Source: Paramecium pentaurelia
Lineage: Eukaryota > Ciliophora > Oligohymenophorea > Peniculida > Parameciidae
Assembly: GCA_905183005.1 (NCBI GenBank)
Contig: CAJJDO010000039.1
Location: 191,187 to 255,186 of the forward strand
Direction: 5' to 3'
DNA length: 64,000 nucleotides
Shown here: positions 49,948 to 62,304 of the stretch, one piece after another
Numbering within the stretch: position 1 is the stretch's first letter
How the letters are laid out: each line of letters starts with the position of its first letter
Notes under the pieces: model-generated
What the model was told of the DNA's origin: nothing
The model's input: only the letters and a program-made list of their open reading frames with translations
The model's database searches: none
Program-made: the position numbers and the translations under genes

Positions 49948-50131
49948 TTTTATTATTATTTTTAACAAATAAATTAAAATTAGTAATTTCAAACAAATTA
50001 ATCTGATGAATTATGAATACTTAATATATATATCAAATATATTATATACATAATTTATTCTTATTAGATTAACAAGAATACTAAATGTAATTAGAAAAAA
50101 TATTAAAAGCATCTTTTTTCTAAATAGTTAA

Positions 50132-51438
50132 TTGTATTTTTAAATAATTCTCATTCATTTTAGGTATGGTAACTTATTACATAAATTTTATTTTTGTTTT
50201 ATATATCTCTTCACAATTATTCAAATTGACTAGTTTTGAAAACTCTATTTTGAAGGTATATTTTTTAATTTAAACAATAAATTCTAATAAAATGGACCTT
50301 CTAAATGATCCAGCAAATGATCGACATGTAAAAACTCTAAAGCCTCCTCCTCATAGACCTTTGACGAAGAACCTCATGTTTCCAGAGAAATTGAAAAGTA
50401 TTTAAAAAATTAATAAAACAAGACAAACCAGATTGGAAATTACTTAGAGATCATCTTCAAAAGGAAGGTAGAGTGTCTAAAGAAGACCTTTATAAATTAG
50501 TTGGAGATTGCAATAAATTATTAAGTATAAGTATTAGCAATAGTCTAGAGAATGAAGGGAATGTAATATATTTACAAGATCCACTTACAGTTGTTGGAGA
50601 CATACATGGGTAAGATTAAAAATTATATTAGACAATACTATGATTTATTAAAACTACTAGAACCTAAGGTTGGAGGGAATCCTGAGACAACTAAGTATTT
50701 TAATGCATAATTTTTAGATATTTGTTTCTTGGAGACTTTGTTGATAGAGGATCTTATTCTATAGAAGTAATAATCTTGCTTTATGCAATAAAACTGAATT
50801 ATCCAAACACTATATATTTTTTGAGGGGAAATCATGAATGCAGATAACTCACAGCATTTTTTAACTTTAAGGATGAATGTAATTACAATCATTTAAAAAG
50901 GTCTTTATAAGTATGATTAAGAGACTTATGATATGTTGATGGATTCATTCGATTTATTTCCTTTAGCTTGCATAATCAACTCAAAGTTCATAGCTATTCA
51001 CGGAGGAATATCACCTGATTTAAAATCTGTATTTGCTGCGCTTCATTTTAGTTAGAAGATATAAAGAGGCTGGATCGTTATCATGAGCCTCCTAGAAGTG
51101 GATTACTTTGTGATTTGTTATGGAGTGATCCAGTAGATTAAGATTAAGGAAATATGGATGGTTAATGGAAAGGAAATGAAGTCAGAGGATGTAGTTGGTT
51201 CTTTGGAAGCGAGGCTGCATCTAAATTCTTACAGAAAAACAATCTGATATCTATCATTCGTGCACATGAAGTAAATTGCAATGAAAATTTCATAAGGCTT
51301 AATTGGATGGATATAAAATGCATCGATGGCATGGTGGAAAAGATTTTCCTGTTGTCATTACTATATTCAGTGCTCCTAATTATTGTGATGTTTATAATAA
51401 CAAAGGGGCTGTAATTAAATTTGAAGTAACTCCTCTTT
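50132..51438. repeat. direct duplication, left copy (partner 51440-52746)
   Basis: 1307 bp repeated in the same orientation across a single n (51439), constant offset 1308, no difference noticed. Confidence 0.85.
50292..51438 (+). CDS. calcineurin A, 3'-truncated repeat
   Basis: Same as the first two thirds of the complete gene at 51600, ending at the n (51439) inside the intron after ...[10 protein letters not shown]. 50132-51438 is repeated as 51440-52746. Confidence 0.75.
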
Positions 51439-51599
51439 NTTGTATTTTTAAATAATTCTCATTCATTTTAGGTATGGTAACTTATTACATAAATTTTATT
51501 TTTGTTTTATATATCTCTTCACAATTATTCAAATTGACTAGTTTTGAAAACTCTATTTTGAAGGTATATTTTTTAATTTAAACAATAAATTCTAATAAA

Positions 51600-53372
51600 A
51601 TGGACCTTCTAAATGATCCAGCAAATGATCGACATGTAAAAACTCTAAAGCCTCCTCCTCATAGACCTTTGACGAAGAACCTCATGTTTCCAGAGAAATT
51701 GAAAAGTATTTAAAAAATTAATAAAACAAGACAAACCAGATTGGAAATTACTTAGAGATCATCTTCAAAAGGAAGGTAGAGTGTCTAAAGAAGACCTTTA
51801 TAAATTAGTTGGAGATTGCAATAAATTATTAAGTATAAGTATTAGCAATAGTCTAGAGAATGAAGGGAATGTAATATATTTACAAGATCCACTTACAGTT
51901 GTTGGAGACATACATGGGTAAGATTAAAAATTATATTAGACAATACTATGATTTATTAAAACTACTAGAACCTAAGGTTGGAGGGAATCCTGAGACAACT
52001 AAGTATTTTAATGCATAATTTTTAGATATTTGTTTCTTGGAGACTTTGTTGATAGAGGATCTTATTCTATAGAAGTAATAATCTTGCTTTATGCAATAAA
52101 ACTGAATTATCCAAACACTATATATTTTTTGAGGGGAAATCATGAATGCAGATAACTCACAGCATTTTTTAACTTTAAGGATGAATGTAATTACAATCAT
52201 TTAAAAAGGTCTTTATAAGTATGATTAAGAGACTTATGATATGTTGATGGATTCATTCGATTTATTTCCTTTAGCTTGCATAATCAACTCAAAGTTCATA
52301 GCTATTCACGGAGGAATATCACCTGATTTAAAATCTGTATTTGCTGCGCTTCATTTTAGTTAGAAGATATAAAGAGGCTGGATCGTTATCATGAGCCTCC
52401 TAGAAGTGGATTACTTTGTGATTTGTTATGGAGTGATCCAGTAGATTAAGATTAAGGAAATATGGATGGTTAATGGAAAGGAAATGAAGTCAGAGGATGT
52501 AGTTGGTTCTTTGGAAGCGAGGCTGCATCTAAATTCTTACAGAAAAACAATCTGATATCTATCATTCGTGCACATGAAGTAAATTGCAATGAAAATTTCA
52601 TAAGGCTTAATTGGATGGATATAAAATGCATCGATGGCATGGTGGAAAAGATTTTCCTGTTGTCATTACTATATTCAGTGCTCCTAATTATTGTGATGTT
52701 TATAATAACAAAGGGGCTGTAATTAAATTTGAAGTAACTCCTCTTTTTTTATTATAATAAGAATAACACTCTGAATATCTAACAATTTTAATATACACCT
52801 CATCCTTATTTATTGCCAAATTTTATGGATATTTTCACATGGTCAATACCATTTGTAGCTGAAAAAGTAACTGAAATGCTTTACAATTTACTATAAGTTG
52901 GTGATCAAGTTGATGATGAGGAAGTTAATGAAGAAGATATCAAATAATTTAAAGAATTGACTTAATAAAATAAATAATTTGATAAGTAAAGCACTGCTGG
53001 GTCCAATACAGCAAAAAGTATAATAATAAAATTAATATAAAAAGATACAGAAAAATTGAAAAAGAAGATTATATTTGTAGCAAATATGATAAAGATGTAA
53101 AAGACATTGAGAGAACAAAGTGAAAGCATTATCTAACTTAAAGGAGCATGTCCTGATAAAAGATTGCCCAGAGGTATTTTGACTGCTGGTAAATCAGCAA
53201 TAATGGATGGTAATTTATATAATATTTATATTTAGCTCTAACTGACTTTAATTTAGCAAGAAATGCAGATATTGTCAATGAAAAAATGCCAACAGTAATT
53301 TAGACACCATAATAATCGATTTCGATTAACAAATCAACTAATTCTACAACATCTAATACAAAGAAAAAGTGA
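51600..53372 (+). CDS. calcineurin A (PP2B catalytic subunit)
   Basis: Ca2+/calmodulin-dependent Ser/Thr phosphatase, about 516-525 residues with eight or nine introns of 22-28 bp. Metal-site motifs: [31 protein letters not shown], then [13 protein letters not shown] and [11 protein letters not shown]. After the catalytic core come the calcineurin-B-binding helix ([19 protein letters not shown]), a calmodulin-binding/regulatory segment ([18 protein letters not shown]) and [17 protein letters not shown] near the C-terminus. All catalytic residues are present. One 27-bp segment in the linker is a possible TGA-free intron. In ciliates calcineurin takes part in exocytosis and ciliary Ca2+ responses (general knowledge). 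Convergent with the next gene, 43 bp apart. Confidence 0.95.
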
Positions 53373-53415
53373 GTAACAATTATCAATGTTTAAAATATGA
53401 TAAATTAATTTCAAT

Positions 53416-54218
53416 TCATTATATAACACACTACCCAGCACATAATCTATATAGAATCTCATTTTTTATTACCCTGGATTTTGTATTTTTTCTTCGCCTG
53501 AAATAGCCTTTTGCTACTTATTAGGAAGAGTCATTCTTAAATTACTTTAAGAATAATGCTTTTCCTCTTGACTACCTCTTAATAAACTAGTTTTATTTTT
53601 CAATGTTTATAAAATCTAATATATTTACTATTTCTTTAAATTCAGAGTTTCTTGCAATACTTCATATTCTTTTTCTGCTTCATTGATTTTTAAGTCCAAC
53701 TCTTTATTTTATGTGGATAATTTTAATTATTAACTTTTTAAAGCATTTAATTCTTCATTGGCTTTATCAACTTAAATCATACTAAAATCAATCTACTTTA
53801 CTTTTTAGTTTTCAATTTCATTTTCAATATCTTCAAGTTCATGTTATTTATCAATTATTGTTTCACTCATTTAAAACTCAAGTGATTCACTTTTCTTATT
53901 TTCATTTTTATATAAAAGTGAACTAGCTCTTTAGATTAAAGAAATTTCCTGATTTATTGTATCAATCTTGTCATTAATTTATTTTAATTGATATTCTTAT
54001 TCTTCAGTCTGTGATTTGTGTTATTAATATAACTAAATATGTATTCTCAATTATTACAAATGCATATTTCACTTCAATTATGACACAAATATCGCAATCT
54101 GTATATTTACTACATAATGAACAAACATTTCGAGAGCATTTGGGACTAAATTTATAATTAAATATGAATACCAAATTACAAGTTTATCATCTATAAAACA
54201 GATTTCACAAATAGGCAT
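53416..54218 (-). CDS. small zinc-knuckle plus coiled-coil protein
   Basis: 241 residues, introns 54146-54171 (26 bp), 54033-54057 (25) and 53447-53472 (26). The N-terminus has four CxxC knuckles in ~40 residues (CEIC, CPKC, CSLC, CDIC), suggesting a B-box- or RING-like zinc site, followed by a ~150-residue coiled coil (QTEEQEYQLKQINDKIDTI, HELEDIENEIENQKVKQ). This layout recalls TRIM-like proteins without a substrate domain, but the zinc module does not fit a known family exactly. The last intron gives a short C-terminus GLCAGQCVIQ. Confidence 0.6.
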
Positions 54219-54248
54219 TTTTGATAATTTATATAAAAATAATTTATT

Positions 54249-55081
54249 TCATTTCTATTTTTTAGATTTCTTTTCTTTCTTTTATTCAACCTTCTTATGG
54301 CTATCCTTTAAAGCATAATAAGCTAAATATATAATAATAATACCTAAAATCATGATAATAAAAAATGCTATAAATACTGTAGCAAATATTAAAATAGAAA
54401 TATTTGATTATTTGTCTATTGATTAACCAAATACTTTTGTCTCATATGGATTCTCCATATAATCAGGATATTCAGAATAATTTAATCCATCAAATTCATC
54501 ATCACCCATCATTTCCCTTGATTTTGCTTAAAAGTCCTAAAATAAATTAATTAAAATACTTCCATGATTTTCCAAACAGATTCTTCATCATCATCAAATG
54601 TAATTTTAGCAGATTGATTTTAATATTTTGACAAATCAAAGTCATTCATCAAATAATAATATTAATTAACATTGAATTATCCAACTTGTATTTCATCATA
54701 CATCTAAAATTTAAATCAATTATCTAATTACTTATTAAGCTATCACACCTGTTTATCGAAGGATGCAATATTAAGTAGCATCTATTTAGATTCTTTTACT
54801 AGCTTTTCTTTATGTTTCATATCTAATTTCAGGAGATTCAATTGTTTAATATGCTTCTATTATTGAATTTAATTAGTTCATAACAACATCGTCATTATAT
54901 GTCAAATAAGATGATGATGTGATAACACAAGAATAAAAAATGTTTTTAGTATGGTTGACATTTTTTTCATATTCTAAAGGAATAGAGAGCAATATCAACC
55001 TGGAGTTGGAATTCTAATGGTATCATTTTAAGATTAGTTTCTTGCTTAAACAACAGCTAGAATAAGCAACAAGTGTAGCAT
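54249..55081 (-). CDS. single-pass type I membrane protein
   Basis: 251 residues with introns 54974-54999 (26 bp), a 28-bp intron just before MYDEIQVGQF, and a 23-bp intron near 54540. A clear signal peptide (MLHLLLILAVVQA), an extracytoplasmic domain of ~170 residues rich in Asn, Tyr and acidic residues, one membrane helix (ISILIFATVFIAFFIIMILG) and a lysine-rich cytosolic tail (SHKKVEQKKEKKSKK). The layout recalls ER/Golgi cargo-type proteins but no family was recognised. The central intron choice is not certain. Confidence 0.65.
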
Positions 55082-55712
55082 AATTTTAATAAATATCAAT
55101 AAAATTCATTCGTTTTTATTAACTACAAAAATTCTATAAAAGGGTTTATAATTTTGCAATATCTTATCAAATATTGATTATTATATATATCTTTGATGTA
55201 TTCCCTATATATATGACACTTATATTGATAATGCTAGTATTATTTTTAATCATATATATCAGTTAATCTATTATTATTGTTATATAAATATATAAATAGA
55301 TGAACTATGTTTAATTTATTCATAATTTTAGTTCTTCTACCACATTAAATAGTATCTCAAATACTAATCTATAATTCTAAAAATCAATCATAATAATTAA
55401 AACATAAAAACTTATATATGTTATTGTAAATAATCAATATCTAATTTAGTATTATAACTAAAGTATTTATTGAAATCTATCATTTTTCGCAATTTTTATA
55501 ATTAAAAAATTCTCCTAAGTTCTATCATTTTTATATTTGCAATTTATTAGAAATTACAATTATTAGAAATTATTATATAAGTTTCATAGCTTATTAGATA
55601 TTATTGAAGCTTTAGTCAATAATTTTAAGATGTTTAAATTCACAAATATAAATGTTGATTGAATATTGTAAAATTGAATAATATAAGATAAATAAATGAT
55701 CTTATATTTAAA
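55082..55712. other. AT-rich intergenic stretch
   Basis: About 630 bp, no coding character on either strand. Upstream flank of the membrane-protein gene and downstream flank of the CHY gene. Confidence 0.45.
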
Positions 55713-56059
55713 TCATTATTTGACTTCTTTAACTAAATTCTCGAATTTCTGAATCTCCTTTGATTCTTGTGTAACTGCTTTAAGAACATAGTGATTATCA
55801 CAACTATAAAAGTATTTTGTTATTTTTACTGTGGACAATATTCATCTGATTCATCATAATCAGTAATGTCTTTACGGAAAACTTTCTTGCATTTCTTACA
55901 AGCAAAAACCATCTCAATATTTTTTTATAATGGATGATTTTCCAGTTCTTAATGACATTCAGCACAATCAAACCATCTTATTAGTGTATATAAACTATAT
56001 TACTTTTTACAACATGCTGCTCTAATAGCTACTTAAGCATTGAGAATATGTTTGCACAT
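55713..56059 (-). CDS. CHY-type zinc-finger protein (Hot13-like)
   Basis: 97 residues, introns 55977-56003 (27 bp) and 55804-55829 (26). Seen: MCKHILNAQVAIRAACCKKW, FDCAECHQELENHPL, CKKCKKVF and CPHCDNHYVL, the cysteine/histidine order of the CHY zinc finger. Small proteins of this kind include yeast Hot13, which keeps zinc off the mitochondrial Mia40/small-Tim import system. The 27-bp intron has no in-frame TGA; its removal gives the canonical CCxxWFDCxxCH spacing, which supports splicing. Head-to-head with the next gene, 46 bp between starts. Confidence 0.75.
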
Positions 56060-56105
56060 TTTTTATTTTAAATTTTAAATTGTATTAATAATTAAATCTT
56101 TATAC

Positions 56106-57008
56106 ATGTCAAGTGACAACCCAGATGGTCAACCCTTGGATTTCGAATATTATGAAACCAATTATCCATATTTGAATGTTAAGAAAAATCTTCTAAACAA
56201 CACTTTATCAAAATGGAGAAGGGCTATAGCACCTTATAACCCATTTGCCATGCAATAAATCCCTAATCAAAAGAGAATGGGTATGGGTATAAGAAATGGT
56301 AATGGATTTTACTTCCCTGATCCATATCCTAACAGAGTTAATTGGAGTGTGTTTTTCCCAACTCATTATGATCCTTTGAGTGAATAACACTTTGGAAATC
56401 ATGGATGGTAGACAAGAAAGTAATAACAAATCCTAAATGAAATAGAGATGCACCAATGTTTACAGCACTAGCAATTAGAGCTTAAGCACTTCCAAGAGGA
56501 TGTGTTAGATAAATTGAAGCCTTCAAAAGATGCTAAAATGTAAATGGAGCAACTAAATGTCAAGAAGAAGCTGATAACATCATTTCTATTTGTCCAAAAT
56601 GGGCTTTGGAAGGATTGAAGGAAAAAAAGAAACAACTTGATAAAATCGAAGCCATCTAGACACTCCAATATCGTTCAGTTTTAGAGGTTTCTCCCTACAA
56701 TAAGGTAAAATTATATTGTAAATATTATTTATAGGGTAGAACAGTAAAAGATGTTTCAGATAAGACCTGGGCTGATGGACATAGAGATAAGTTGAGACCT
56801 GATACAATGTGGGCTGATGAGAGATATACAAATATAACTTAGAGTGAAATTAATGAAGCTAAGAAAAGAGTGGCTGCTAGAGATGCTGCAAGTGGAAGGT
56901 ATGAATAAAATACTAAGTTAATATAGAGTTAAGGATAAGGTGTACCCTGTGCATCATCCAGATATGTCGAGTTCTCATATCAGAGAAGACAAACCTCTAT
57001 ATCCATGA
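56106..57008 (+). CDS. twin-CX9C-type mitochondrial protein, possible complex I subunit
   Basis: 272 residues, introns 56420-56445 (26 bp), 56705-56734 (30, no in-frame TGA) and 56899-56926 (28). A CHCH-like pair of helices: GCVRQIEAFKRCQN (CX9C) and CQEEADNIISIC (CX10C). The N-terminal region is aromatic and proline-rich (FFPTHYDPL), the C-terminus charged (RVAARDAASGR). Such motifs occur in intermembrane-space proteins including complex I subunits NDUFB7, NDUFB10 and NDUFS5; similarity to NDUFB10 is suspected, not shown. Its divergent neighbour is also a candidate mitochondrial protein. Confidence 0.55.
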
Positions 57009-57055
57009 TTTATTAATAAAATAATAAATAAAAATATTAAAACAAATCTTTAAGA

Positions 57056-57663
57056 ATGGTATGTGTTCATTGTAAATTAGGGATTGTTGAATATCATTCG
57101 AAAGATCAAAAAGTCAGAAAAGGAATTAAGAATACTTGTCTTAGGATTAGATAATGCGGGTAAAACTACTATTCTAAAGGCTTTGTCTAATGAGGACATC
57201 AATCAAATTGCTCCCACACATGGTTTTAATATCAAAAATTTATAACATGAAGGATTTAAACTTAATGTTTGGGATGTTGGAGGTTAAGAGGTATGCTTTT
57301 TGTTGCATAATAGAAATTACGTGAATATTGGAGTAATTTCTATGAAAATACTGATGCTTTAGTATTTGTTATAGATTCATCAGATTAAATGCGTTTGGAA
57401 GAGGGAGGCAAAGAATTGGACAAATTATTAGGAGAGGCTGAATTAAAGAAAGTGCCACTTTTGGTATTTGCAAATAAATAAGATTTGGTGCAAGCTCTTC
57501 CAGCAGATGAGGTTAATATGCTTACTTAATTCAGATCTCTGATAGTTTGAAATTAAATAAAATTACAGATAGATAATGGTCGATTGTAGCATGTTCAGCT
57601 AAAACCCAAGAAGGATTACAAGAAGGAATGGAATGGCTTATTAAGACAGTCTAAGATAAATGA
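57056..57663 (+). CDS. ARL3: ARL3 small GTPase
   Basis: 179 residues, three introns: 57059-57080 (22 bp, immediately after the ATG), 57291-57313 (23) and 57512-57534 (23). After splicing the N-terminus is [19 protein letters not shown], matching ARL3, with Gly2. Then [38 protein letters not shown] (catalytic Gln present), [15 protein letters not shown] and [12 protein letters not shown]3 in its GTP form releases lipidated cargo from PDE6D/UNC119 into cilia, fitting a ciliate. The first exon consists only of the start codon. Confidence 0.9.
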
Positions 57664-57688
57664 ATATTAAATAATAAATATTATTAAT

Positions 57689-59636
57689 ATGAAATCATAG
57701 ATTGAAGTTTTAATTCATTTTAAGAAATTCACAAACATTGATCTTTTTACCTAAGGAATATATTAGATAAGAGTCCATATAGTAATAATTCTAATCATCA
57801 TAATTAGCCTGAAGCTTAACCTTATTTGATCTTTAAGTCTATAAGACAAGACCCATTTACAACCAATGAAGTTGATAAAAATTTTGTATTTTATGAAGAG
57901 AACATAGAAGACAAATACTTTTATTCATAAGGATTCTTGATTAGATATGAAGATGAACAAATGTCAACTAATATTGGATGCCTATTTCGATAATAAGAAA
58001 CTCAAAATATTGAAATCGTTATTGAATTATTATTTCTTGATAAAAAACTATTAGGAGACATATATGTGGATGACTTATAGTCTGTTGCCTTGTCACTTAG
58101 ATAATAAATGCAAATAATATCAAAAGCCACATTAACAGTGTCTAATCCATTAATATATAATTAAGCATATTATCCTGTAGAGTTTGATTCTGCCCATTTT
58201 TCTTTATTAGAAACTTAGATACATACAATTCCAATATAGTTTTAATTTACAAAATAGTAATTAATTGACGAATTTAAAACATAAGAACAATTTAATGAAG
58301 TTATTAATAAATCCATTTATTTGTTGTTGAATAATAGAGAATAGTTAATAAAATAACTCAATAATTTATAGAATGAGAAGAAACTAAGACAATTATAATA
58401 TTAAGAGAAATAATTAGATTTCAAGGATGATGATAAAGAAAATTAAATTATACAAGTATATTCTTATCCATCAATAGAGTCTACATGATCTTCATCATGA
58501 TATGTATATATTATGGTGTGAACTAGTGGATGCAATAAAGGAGAACCCTCAAAAGTTATAAGATTAATTGGAATAAGAATTTTTATGTTAAATGATCTAA
58601 AGGTGGCAAAATTGTGTACTTTTAAATAAATCTGAAGTTAAATAATTGGATTAAGTTCAATAAAATGGAAGAAATAATCATGAAATAGCAAAGTTGAAGA
58701 GAAATTAACTTTTTTCATAAGAAATAGATGCTATAAGATATATAGAATTGCTTCAACCTCTAACTACAAATCCATTTATATTCAAATAAACTTGTGTTTA
58801 AAATGGATTTTACTAGAAGCCTTAAAATTCTTATGTTCATTATGTTGTTTTAGTTCATGGATATTAAGGTACATCATATGATATGAGATATTGGAAATCC
58901 ATATTGACAATTAGATTTAAAGATAAAATTAGATTAATTTGTCCAACATGTAATGATGGCACTTCCAATAAACCAATTTAAGAATAAGCTAAATTACTTG
59001 CTGAAGAAATTGAGAACTATTTAAGTGATGAAAATATAAATGAATATAGATTGTCATTTATTGGTCATTCTCTTGGAGGACTTATTATAAGAGCTGCTCT
59101 TCCTTAATTGAGAGAATATAAAGAATTTATGCACACTTATGTTAGTCTTGGATCACCTCATTGTGGATATGCTTCATCTGAAAGTGTTTTAGTTGATACT
59201 GGTTTGATGATGATCTAAAAATGGAATAAATGTAAAACACTTGAAGAATTAAGTTAAAGAGATCATAAAGATGTTAAAAATACTTATATATATAATTTGA
59301 GTAAAGCAGAGGGATTGAATTGGTTCAATAATGTTGTTGTAATGTCTTCATTTCAAGATCATTATGTACCTTTTCATTCTGCTTTGATATAGAAAATTGA
59401 GAATGTTAATGATCAAAAAGTTTAGGCATATAATGAAATAGTTTCAAATATTTTATCAAAATGTGGTAAAATAGATAGATTTGACATAAATTTCTAAATA
59501 ACTAAAAAGTAATAATAATTAGTATTATTATAGGAAATTAGATAAATTTATAGGAAGAGCAGCTCATATTGAATTTATCGATAATTTAACATTAGTAAAA
59601 ATGTTTGTTTACTTGTACGATGAATATTTTCATTGA
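57689..59636 (+). CDS. FAM135-like serine lipase/esterase (DUF676)
   Basis: 624 residues, introns 57782-57807 (26 bp), 58456-58477 (22) and 59509-59533 (25). The N-terminal domain resembles FAM135 proteins (IEVLIHFKKFTNIDLFTQGI). The C-terminal ~270 residues are an alpha/beta hydrolase of the DUF676/YpjA type: VVLVHGYQGTSYDMRYWKS, nucleophile elbow FIGHSLGGLI, SLGSPHCGY, and the putative catalytic histidine in SFQDHYVPFHSA. FAM135A/B are large eukaryotic proteins of uncertain substrate; this one is shorter. It lies 25 bp after ARL3 on the same strand. Confidence 0.8.
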
Positions 59637-59958
59637 TTTAAATATAATAATACATAAATAGATATTGTTTATAATAAATAATATAAAGCATCATTATAAT
59701 GAATCTAATACAAATAGTTAGACATGATATTTAGAATCATAAATAATAATAAAATAATAACTCAATTCAAAATTCCGTATTTATTTATATTATAAATTCT
59801 ATATTGATTGTATATGTATTTCATTTTATATTAATAAATAAATAATATCCATAATTAATAGAATGTAGAGTGTGTAATACTAATCTTGTTATAGGTTTAT
59901 GTTTTTCTGCAATATATAAAATAAATTTACATGACATCAGAATTTAATTAAATTATAA
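59637..59958. other. AT-rich intergenic stretch
   Basis: About 320 bp, no coding character; upstream region of the papain-fold gene. Confidence 0.4.
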
Positions 59959-61839
59959 ATGAGATTGATTTTGTTGGCTATTCTCTGCATGACACTATAT
60001 GCATAACCTAGCCCTGCTGTTATTCATGAAAGTTGGGTTCACTATGAAATAGAGTTAAAGGGAAAAACTTGGCCTTTTGATGCTAACACAAATAACACAG
60101 AGACTGCATACACAGACAACTATATTTTATTGGATGTATATAGAATCTATAAAATAGACCTTTATTAATTAAGATCCAAAAGTAGCTGAATATGATTTGG
60201 GCTAAACATTATATTCAGATATAAGTGCTGCCGATTTTAAAACTCAATTCTTATTAAAAGATGCAATTCCTTCTTATGGAGAAGCAAGAGGTTTAAGTAC
60301 TTAAAACTTACCCGATGAAAAAGTTTGGCAACACTTAATAGAAAAGAATGCTCATGATGCTGGTGCTCACTCTTGGGCATTCTCAGCAGTTGCTTCAGTT
60401 GAAGCATACTTTAATAGAGCTATAACTGATCCTGCAGATTATGTTCGATTGGCAACACAATAGATTATAGATTGTGTAACTGATGGTAAAAGTCCTTTGG
60501 ATGCATTATTATGGATTAAATAGAATGGTATTGATTTGAGATCTACTTATACAACTAAAAATTGTGTACCAACAACATAAGAATATAAGATATAGGATAT
60601 TAGATTAGTAAAGGCTGACAAAGAGTATGATATTATCATATATTAATAGTCAATTGAAAGCTGCTTTATAATTCACACCTGTGACTGTTTGTTTTGATTT
60701 GACAAAATTCTAATAATATATTAATGGAGTAATTAATTAAGATTGTACAGATGGAACAGTTAATTATTGTGGTTTATTATTGGGATATGAGAATGATGAA
60801 TGGATTATATAAACTACATTAGGTTAAATTACAAAGAATTAAGAAATTAAAACATACTGGGGAGTTGAAGGTATTGTCAGATTTCATGCTGATGTTGCAC
60901 ATTGTGGAGTTTAAAAATATGCAGCATTCCCTATGTTAAAGAATGAAGATATTTAATCACTTAAAGCTGATTTTTAAAATTACAAAGAATAATTTTAAAA
61001 AGTATATGCTACATAAGAAGAGGAAGACTAAAGATTTTAAATTTGGGCTTATGCTTAAATGGATAATTCAGAACTTCATTATTTTGGTAATACTCAATTT
61101 ACTGATTTGACTGAAGCTGAATTCAAACAAAAATATCTCATTACAGATTTCACTCTTTAATTAGATAAGACATTCATTTCTGATACTATTTTGACAGCTG
61201 ATGATGATAATATTGATTGGAGAACTATCAACATAGTATCTGATGTGTTTGATTAAGGAGACTGTATTTCTTCATGGGCTATAGCATCTAAAAATTGTTT
61301 AGAATCATATTTCAGATAATAAACAAGTAAATATGTCAAATTGTCCTTACAATAAGTAATTGATTGTTCAGATTAATTGGATCCATTAAAAGGATGTTTG
61401 AGTGGAATTCCAACTGATGCACTCAAATATATTAAAAGTAATGGTTTACATTGGGAAAGCAAATATCCATATACTGGAAAGGCTTAAGCATGTGCTTAAG
61501 TTGAAGGATTATAACTAAGACCAACAAATTATCTAAAACTTGACTCTATTAAGTAAAATTAAAAATTAATATTATAGTGCAATCTCATAAGCCTTAAAGT
61601 AGAGACCAGCCGTTGTATGTTTTAATGCTTCCAAACTTTAGAGTTATACTAAAGGCATAATAACAGCTTAAGATTGTGGAGGTAATACAAACAACTATTG
61701 TGGTTTACTTGTTGGTAAAACACCAGATTATTGGATTGTTTAAGGTTCATTCGGAACTACTTGGGGTTCAGAAGGATATGTTCATATAGCATATGGAGAA
61801 AATTGTGGCATCTAATCAAATGCATTCACAATTATTTGA
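59959..61839 (+). CDS. tandem papain-fold (C1A) pseudo-protease with I29 domain
   Basis: 602 residues, introns 60136-60157 (22 bp), 60625-60649 (25) and 61553-61577 (25). Order: signal peptide (MRLILLAILCMTLYA); papain-like domain 1 (DAGAHSWAFSAVASVEAYF, CGLLLGYENDEWI); an inhibitor-I29 propeptide (EEEDQRFQIWAYAQ, NTQFTDLTEAEFKQKYL); papain-like domain 2 (FDQGDCISSWAIASKNCLE, CGLLVGKTPDYWIVQGSFG, TTWGSEGYVHIAYGENCG). In active enzymes the helix starts CGSCWAF and the His lies in NHAVLVVGY. Here the catalytic Cys is Ser in both domains (HSW, SSW), and the His position is occupied by Tyr/Cys (NYC). Disulfide cysteines are largely kept. Secreted or lysosomal, probably non-proteolytic. Confidence 0.85.
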
Positions 61840-62304
61840 AAATCATTATTATCAAGATTTAAATAAATTATAGATCATTTTTATATATAATTATATTTTG
61901 TAAATTCATATGTTAATTTCATTTAATATCATAGATAAGATTGACCTAATATTTGAATATATTATTGGAAAACAAATATAAAAACAAAAGATTATGGAAT
62001 TTTAGTTCAAGTTTAAATCAAAAGGGGTATTTTAATTATAATAATAATAAATTATACTCTTTTATTTAAATATTAATTCCAATGTATTTTATAATAAAGA
62101 TTTTTTAATATATAAAATTTTGAGAATATTATTCATAATATATAAAAAATAATTCATCATAACTTCCATAATTGATTATATTATTATCTTTAATATAAAT
62201 ATATCATGAAAAAGTTCTTAAAGAAATTATAACAAAAATTTGAATTTAGATTAAGTTATTCAATAATTTTTTTTATATTTTTTACTTTATAAATAACTAT
62301 TAAT
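61840..62304. other. AT-rich intergenic stretch
   Basis: About 465 bp without coding character. Confidence 0.4.

Noticed and set aside
54249..55081. p24/emp24 (GOLD) family assignment for the type I membrane protein
   Set aside because: Topology and length fit, but the GOLD-domain landmarks could not be found and the C-terminal tail lacks a clear family-type motif, so it is left unnamed.
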